Below are positions 60,618 through 64,000 of a DNA stretch of 64,000 nt, one piece after another. Under the pieces are notes generated by a model, which was not told where the DNA came from, did no database searches, and saw nothing but the letters and a program-made list of their open reading frames with translations. Source of the DNA: an uncultured Modestobacter sp. (GTDB lineage Bacteria > Actinomycetota > Actinomycetes > Mycobacteriales > Geodermatophilaceae). The DNA lies in assembly GCF_947486615.1 (NCBI RefSeq), contig NZ_CANKUD010000002.1, positions 517,611-581,610 on the forward strand. The letters run 5' to 3'. Within the stretch, counting starts at the first letter, position 1, and each line of letters starts with the position of its first letter. The position numbers were made by a program, and so were the translations under genes.

Positions 60618-60652
60618 CGTAACGGGGTCTTATCGGCGAGGCAGCACGGCTG
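60606..60652. repeat. 11-bp inverted repeat with 25-bp spacer
   Basis: CAGCCGTGCTG (60606-60616) and CAGCACGGCTG (60642-60652). It lies 69 bases before the transglutaminase-like gene and could be an operator or the stem of a terminator for the upstream small frame. Confidence 0.45.
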
Positions 60653-60720
60653 CTCGTGGGGCCGTCGGTGGCAGAGCGGCTTCTCGGCGATCGGGACACC
60701 GGCCTGTCAGGGTTAGCAGC

Positions 60721-61272
60721 ATGACGGGATCGCAGGCGATCGATGCAGCCAACGACCTGGTGCGGGCCTGCAGGGACGTGCAGGACTTTCCCTACCGCTG
60801 GCCGGCACCTCCCGACGCGCGCAGCACCGAGGAGGCCGGAGCTGGTAGCTGCGCCGGCAAGCACGACCTCTTGGCCAGCCGCCTCCAGCACCGTGCGTTA
60901 CCCAGCCAGCACCTGTTCGTCATCGGTCCGCTGGCTCCCGCCTTGTGGCCCGACCTCGAGCGCGAAGCGGCAGGCCTGCTGGAAGTCCATGAGCTGCTCA
61001 CCGTGGCCACCCCCTGGGCCGGGCCGTTGCTGGTCGACGTGACGTGGCATCCCGCCGCCGTCGCCGCAGGACTGCCCGGGCTACCGCAAGGCTGGGCCGG
61101 CGCCACCGACACGCCTCTCGCCGTCGAACCCATCGGACCCGGCTACGCCGTCCAGGCCAGCCGCCGACGGGCGCTCAAGGAGCAGCTCCGCGCCCGCCTC
61201 TACTCCCCCGAGGAAAGACATCGTCGCGACGAGGTCCTCGCCGAGATCGCTCACCGAGCAAGTCAGCTCTGA
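60721..61272 (+). CDS. Transglutaminase-like cysteine protein (tentative)
   Basis: 183 residues from ATG 60721. [15 protein letters not shown] (C44, H48) resembles the catalytic Cys block of bacterial transglutaminase-like proteins (GTCSxKHxLL), and VDVTWHP (D106, H110) could supply the remaining catalytic residues. The C-terminus is a charged helix ([20 protein letters not shown]). No signal peptide. The 285 bases after it, to the aldo/keto reductase, hold only two GTCCGAAACCG copies (61304 and 61354 regions) and are AT-richer than the rest. Confidence 0.5.
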   Translation: MTGSQAIDAANDLVRACRDVQDFPYRWPAPPDARSTEEAGAGSCAGKHDLLASRLQHRALPSQHLFVIGPLAPALWPDLEREAAGLLEVHELLTVATPWAGPLLVDVTWHPAAVAAGLPGLPQGWAGATDTPLAVEPIGPGYAVQASRRRALKEQLRARLYSPEERHRRDEVLAEIAHRASQL

Positions 61273-61558
61273 TCGGCTTCCCGAGCCGAAGCGGCGAGCG
61301 ATGTCCGAAACCGCCCGTATGCGGTCCTACGAAATTTGGCTCACAACGTGGTCCGAAACCGGCGCCTATTGCTTTGTGCCGCCCGGGGTCGGATTGGTTC
61401 CGCATCTATGGTTACCCGATACACGAGGCGTTGAAGACGAACATTCGGGGCCTCGTCACGCTCCTGGGGTCCGACGTGCGACCACGGCCCGAACAGGCAT
61501 CGCTCGGCACATACGGACCCTTGCGTCTTCCGCTGCCCCCATCCTGAGGAGCTCCACG

Positions 61559-62407
61559 ATGAGCGCACCCACCATCCGCACCGTGACCCTGCCCGATGGG
61601 GCATCAGTCCCGGCACTTGGCCTGGGCACTTGGTACATGGGTGAGCAGTCCGCCACGCGGGCCACCGAGGTGGCCGCATTGCGCACGGGCATGGACTGCG
61701 GCTTGACGCTGATCGACACCGCCGAGATGTACGGCGACGGCGCCGCCGAGGAACTCGTCGGCGAGGCCATCGCGGGGCGGCGGGACAGTGTCTACCTCGT
61801 CGGCAAGGTGCTACCCAGCCACGCCACCCGACGAGGGACAGTGGAGGCATGCCAGGCCAGCTTGCGGCGATTGGGCACCGATCACCTCGACATGTACCTG
61901 CTGCACTGGCGCGGGCGAGTGCCGCTGGCCGAGACGGTGGCGGGGTTCGAGGACCTGGTGCAGGCCGGGTTGATCAGGGGTTGGGGTGTCAGCAACTTCG
62001 ACGTCAGAGACCTCGACGAGGTGGCCTCGGTGCCGGGCGGGGAGCGCGTGCAAACCGATCAGGTGCTCTACAACCTCAACCGCCGCGGACTCGAGTACGA
62101 CCTCCTCCCGAGATGCCGCCAGGCCGGCGTGCCCCTGATGGCCTACTCCCCGGTCGATCATGGTCGGCTGCTCGGGAACCCCGCGGTCCGCGACATGGCC
62201 AGCGCCAAGGGGGCGACTGCGGCCCAGCTGGCCCTCGCCTGGGTGCTGCGACTCCCCCAGGTGTTCGCTGTCGTGAAAGCCTCCTCTCCCGCGCGGGTGA
62301 CGGAGAACCGCGCCGCCATGGAGATCAGCTTCAGCACCGCAGAGTTGGAAGAACTCGACCGGATGTTCCCACCGCCATCGAGCAAGGTGCCGCTCGAGAT
62401 GCTCTGA
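61559..62407 (+). CDS. Aldo/keto reductase
   Basis: 282 residues of the AKR TIM barrel. Catalytic tetrad positions: D53 and Y58 in [12 protein letters not shown]83 in LVGKVLP and H116 in LLHWRG. The NADPH site is suggested by [10 protein letters not shown] and [19 protein letters not shown] 61559 follows TGAGGAG. Its stop overlaps the ATG of the repeat-containing small frame. Confidence 0.92.
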   Translation: MSAPTIRTVTLPDGASVPALGLGTWYMGEQSATRATEVAALRTGMDCGLTLIDTAEMYGDGAAEELVGEAIAGRRDSVYLVGKVLPSHATRRGTVEACQASLRRLGTDHLDMYLLHWRGRVPLAETVAGFEDLVQAGLIRGWGVSNFDVRDLDEVASVPGGERVQTDQVLYNLNRRGLEYDLLPRCRQAGVPLMAYSPVDHGRLLGNPAVRDMASAKGATAAQLALAWVLRLPQVFAVVKASSPARVTENRAAMEISFSTAELEELDRMFPPPSSKVPLEML

Positions 62408-62679
62408 TGGCTGCCAGTTCCAGTCATCAGGCCTCGGAGGTTGAGGCCTCGGAGGTTGAGGCCTCGGAGGTTGAGGCCTCGGAGGTTGAGGCCTCGGAGG
62501 TTGAGGCCTCGGCGGTTGAGGCCTCGGAGGTTGAGGCCGTCGACTCGGCCCTCCCGACCACCAGCTCGAGACCAGGGCCACCTGCAGAGACGGTCGTCAC
62601 GGTGGCAAATGGTCACTGGAGCGAGCGTCCTCGCCGACATCGACGAATCCCCAGATGGACGCCGTGGGGATCGGCATGA
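62407..62679 (+). CDS. Small protein with ASEVE pentapeptide repeats
   Basis: 90 codons from ATG 62407, overlapping the reductase stop (TGATG). After MAASSSHQ come seven ASEVE units (one ASAVE), then a short polar tail with an Arg-rich stretch (RPRRHRRIPRW). The start overlap supports translation; the repeat DNA may instead be a recent expansion at the end of the reductase gene. No family recognised. Confidence 0.4.
   Translation: MAASSSHQASEVEASEVEASEVEASEVEASEVEASAVEASEVEAVDSALPTTSSRPGPPAETVVTVANGHWSERPRRHRRIPRWTPWGSA
62431..62535 (+). repeat. 15-bp minisatellite, 7 copies
   Basis: Unit GCCTCGGAGGTTGAG repeated seven times without gaps; the sixth copy has one change (GGCGG). The unit contains GAGGCCTC palindromes at each junction. 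Read on the other strand it encodes NLRGL repeats. Confidence 0.95.
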
Positions 62680-62798
62680 CAGTGTCGAATGGACCGGCAC
62701 GCTGGACAAGAGAAGTCGGCCCGAATGTTGGTCCATCCTCCGCCCTAGCGGCGTTCCGGTCATCGTGACAACGCGAACCACCGAAGGAGAAACCCGAG

Positions 62799-63107
62799 AT
62801 GGCGACACAAGTCAGCAAAGCCCTTCTGGTGCGCCTTGAGGCGCTGCCTGGCAGGGAGGACGACGTCCGCGCTTTCTTGAACCAGGGGCTGTCGATCGTC
62901 GAGGGGGAACCCGCGACCGTCAGGTGGTTCGGCATCCAGTTCGGACCCTCCTCGTTCGGGATCTTTGACGCCTTCCCCGACGACGACGGGCGCCAGGCGC
63001 ACCTGTCGGGGGCGGTAGCACAGGCGCTCGGCGAGAACACGGGTGTGCTCTTCGAGGCACCCGTGATCGAGCAGCTCGACGTCGTCGCCGAGAAGCAGCC
63101 CGCATAG
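62799..63107 (+). CDS. Antibiotic-biosynthesis-monooxygenase-like small protein
   Basis: 102 residues with the ferredoxin-like pattern of the ABM/quinol monooxygenase superfamily: KALLVRLEALPGREDDVRAF, FGIQFGPSSFGIFDAFPDDD and RQAHLSGAVAQAL. Members are dimeric and act on aromatic compounds without a bound metal or flavin. ATG 62799 follows AAGGAG. A terminator comes 10 bases after the stop. Confidence 0.8.
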   Translation: MATQVSKALLVRLEALPGREDDVRAFLNQGLSIVEGEPATVRWFGIQFGPSSFGIFDAFPDDDGRQAHLSGAVAQALGENTGVLFEAPVIEQLDVVAEKQPA

Positions 63108-63116
63108 AACAGGCGG

Positions 63117-63146
63117 CGCCCGCGGTGGGTTCGCCCGCCGCGGGCG
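63117..63146 (+). terminator. Hairpin after the ABM-like gene
   Basis: CGCCCGCGG (63117-63125) and CCGCGGGCG (63138-63146), perfect 9-bp stem, 12-base loop, ten bases after the stop codon. Confidence 0.7.
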
Positions 63147-63159
63147 GCTCGCGGATGTC

Positions 63160-63300
63160 TCAGCGCCTGCCGACAACGTCCCACCGCGGCGCGCTGCCAT
63201 GGGCGACCGCGAAGGCAAGAACCGAAGTCTTCACTCCTACCGCGTCGATCACGACTGCGGGTTCTGAGCAGCGCCGAGCTCAGCATCCGGACGTCGACCA
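63160..63300 (-). pseudogene. Remnant of an IS5-like transposase
   Basis: On the minus strand, GAAQNPQS is followed, one frame over, by VVIDAVGVKTSVLAFAVAHG. IS5-family transposases have NPQSSVIDAQSVKTS at this position, so the fragment is a frameshifted leftover covering the start of the DDE domain. It then runs to a stop at 63160. No terminal inverted repeats were found. Confidence 0.4.
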
Positions 63301-63763
63301 CGGAGACGACGCAGTTGCATCCGCTCTGCTGGGCACTTGGCCGAGGTCGCCGCCACGGTCGCATGTCGATTCCCGCCACCAGCAGGCTTCGCCAGGGGCG
63401 TGGTCCTGCTTGTGGAGGGCGGACGCACCACCACAGGTACCCCCGAAGCTAGTGAATGCCCTCGCAGTCAGGACGAGGGACGCCTGCTGAGCGATCGAGC
63501 TGAGGGACCACGCGGTTGGCGGTTGCTGGCCAGGGCTCAGGCACTCCTGGGGTTGCGGCGATCGCAGCAACCCTTGGTCACACCTCTTGTGCGGGACCCG
63601 GACCAGCTTCAGCGGGTGTCTTACCTGAGCGACACGGGCGGGGTAGGGCCGGTGGTCCCGGGACAGTCACTGAGTCAGGCGATACGGGTCCGGTAGACGA
63701 ACCCGGCCGGGAACACCGCGAGGAAGATCAGGTGCCCCTCGTGCGCCGTCCCTTGAGACCCTG

Positions 63764-63943
63764 GCATCGGCCGGTGCGGCAACCCTGCCCGCCGCTCTGA
63801 CGATCGAGTACGGCGCCGCCCGCCGCTCTGACGATCGAGTACGGCGCCGCCCGCCGCGGCGGAGTCCACCCCGGCGACTTCGTGCTGCTGACTGCGCCCC
63901 CGCCAGCATCGCCTTGGTGGGCCTGCATTGCGGCACAGTCTGA
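63764..63943 (+). pseudogene. C-terminal fragment of a KAS III (FabH)-like enzyme, disrupted
   Basis: Frame pieces SAGAATLPAALTIEYGAARR, then GGVHPGDFVLLTA, resemble the C-terminus of beta-ketoacyl-ACP synthase III (N-S-A-A-S-L-P-x-A-L ... G-D-x-V-L-L). A 31-bp duplication shifts the frame between them, and a second shift follows before the stop at 63941. No N-terminal part is present. Confidence 0.35.
63790..63851 (+). repeat. Exact 31-bp tandem duplication
   Basis: Bases 63790-63820 are repeated without change at 63821-63851 (unit begins CGCCGCTCTGACGATCGAG). It breaks the KAS III-like frame. Other than this and the transposase remnant, the 890 bases from 63108 to the end hold no gene I can support. 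Confidence 0.9.
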
Positions 63944-63961
63944 CGACCACCAAGCGCTCAG

Positions 63962-63975
63962 GTGTCAGTTGACAC
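63962..63975. promoter_or_regulatory. Short inverted repeat, possible operator
   Basis: GTGTCA-GT-TGACAC, perfect 6-bp arms, 25 bases before the end of the window. The window ends in eight Gs, which may mark a contig end. Confidence 0.3.
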
Positions 63976-64000
63976 GACCTTGCGCAACCGCCGGGGGGGG

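Noticed and set aside
62158..62808. Minus-strand pentapeptide-repeat protein (NLRGL)
   Set aside because: The frame is mostly antisense to the aldo/keto reductase, and its flanks do not look like protein; the minisatellite explains the pattern.
63675..63953. Minus-strand ORFs of 60-90 codons near the end
   Set aside because: Low-complexity frames created by the 31-bp duplication; the plus-strand KAS III-like similarity is better.

Overview
The window is very GC-rich (mostly above 70 %) high-density actinobacterial chromosome. It carries mycothiol synthase, a GlnR orphan regulator, an HBHA-type operon, an RsiG-type c-di-GMP anti-sigma factor, a flagellin, Cys-rich leader peptides and many leaderless promoters. 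Together these point to a motile, non-mycolate actinobacterium; a member of the Geodermatophilaceae (Blastococcus, Modestobacter or Geodermatophilus) is my best guess, by inference only.

Layout. 0-2.6 kb: end of a spermidine-synthase-like gene, a PspC protein, then a minus-strand HTH regulator / HBHA-like / DUF2516 group matching Mycobacterium Rv0474-hbhA-Rv0476. 2.7-6.8 kb: a tightly overlapping five-gene operon (fur, ygfZ-like, BKACE, rsiG-like, L-asparaginase). 6.8-25.5 kb: a backbone whose gene content follows Mycobacterium Rv0811c-Rv0820 (pabC-like, nitrobindin, SseC/DUF1416, CysA2 rhodanese, thioredoxin, DUF2993, glnR, mshD, then pst). Inserted into it are nhaA, a DUF885 peptidase, and an RsbQ-like hydrolase paired with a PAS-GGDEF-EAL protein. 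25.5-48 kb: an LCP-like protein, a coiled-coil protein with twelve 14-residue repeats, stress proteins, a siderophore-interacting protein, a PhoP-like two-component pair, cysDN, an RsbW-like ATPase, HrpA helicase, a marR-MFS pair, a zinc alcohol dehydrogenase and an acyl-CoA dehydrogenase. 48-57.9 kb: two related small membrane proteins, BrkB, enoyl-CoA hydratase, hemerythrin, a Pol I-like enzyme, an orphan flagellin, RibD-like and DUF1801 proteins.

At 57.88 kb a 3' fragment of tRNA-Lys marks what looks like the edge of an integrated element. From there to the right end the DNA changes character: low gene density, an ECF sigma factor with a membrane partner, small unknown proteins, an aldo/keto reductase followed by a minisatellite-encoded acidic peptide, a transposase remnant and a broken KAS III-like fragment with a 31-bp tandem duplication.

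Functional threads: (1) cyclic-di-GMP signalling (RsiG-like sensor, PAS-GGDEF-EAL enzyme with an RsbQ-like partner, flagellin as a possible output); (2) nutrient control (GlnR for nitrogen, PHO box with pstSCAB for phosphate, a cysteine-rich leader peptide before the rhodanese, cysDN for sulfate); (3) envelope and stress (HBHA-like, LCP-like, PspC, BrkB). Most convergent gene pairs are separated by strong hairpins. Product names come from reading translated sequences and remembered family motifs; no database search was run.
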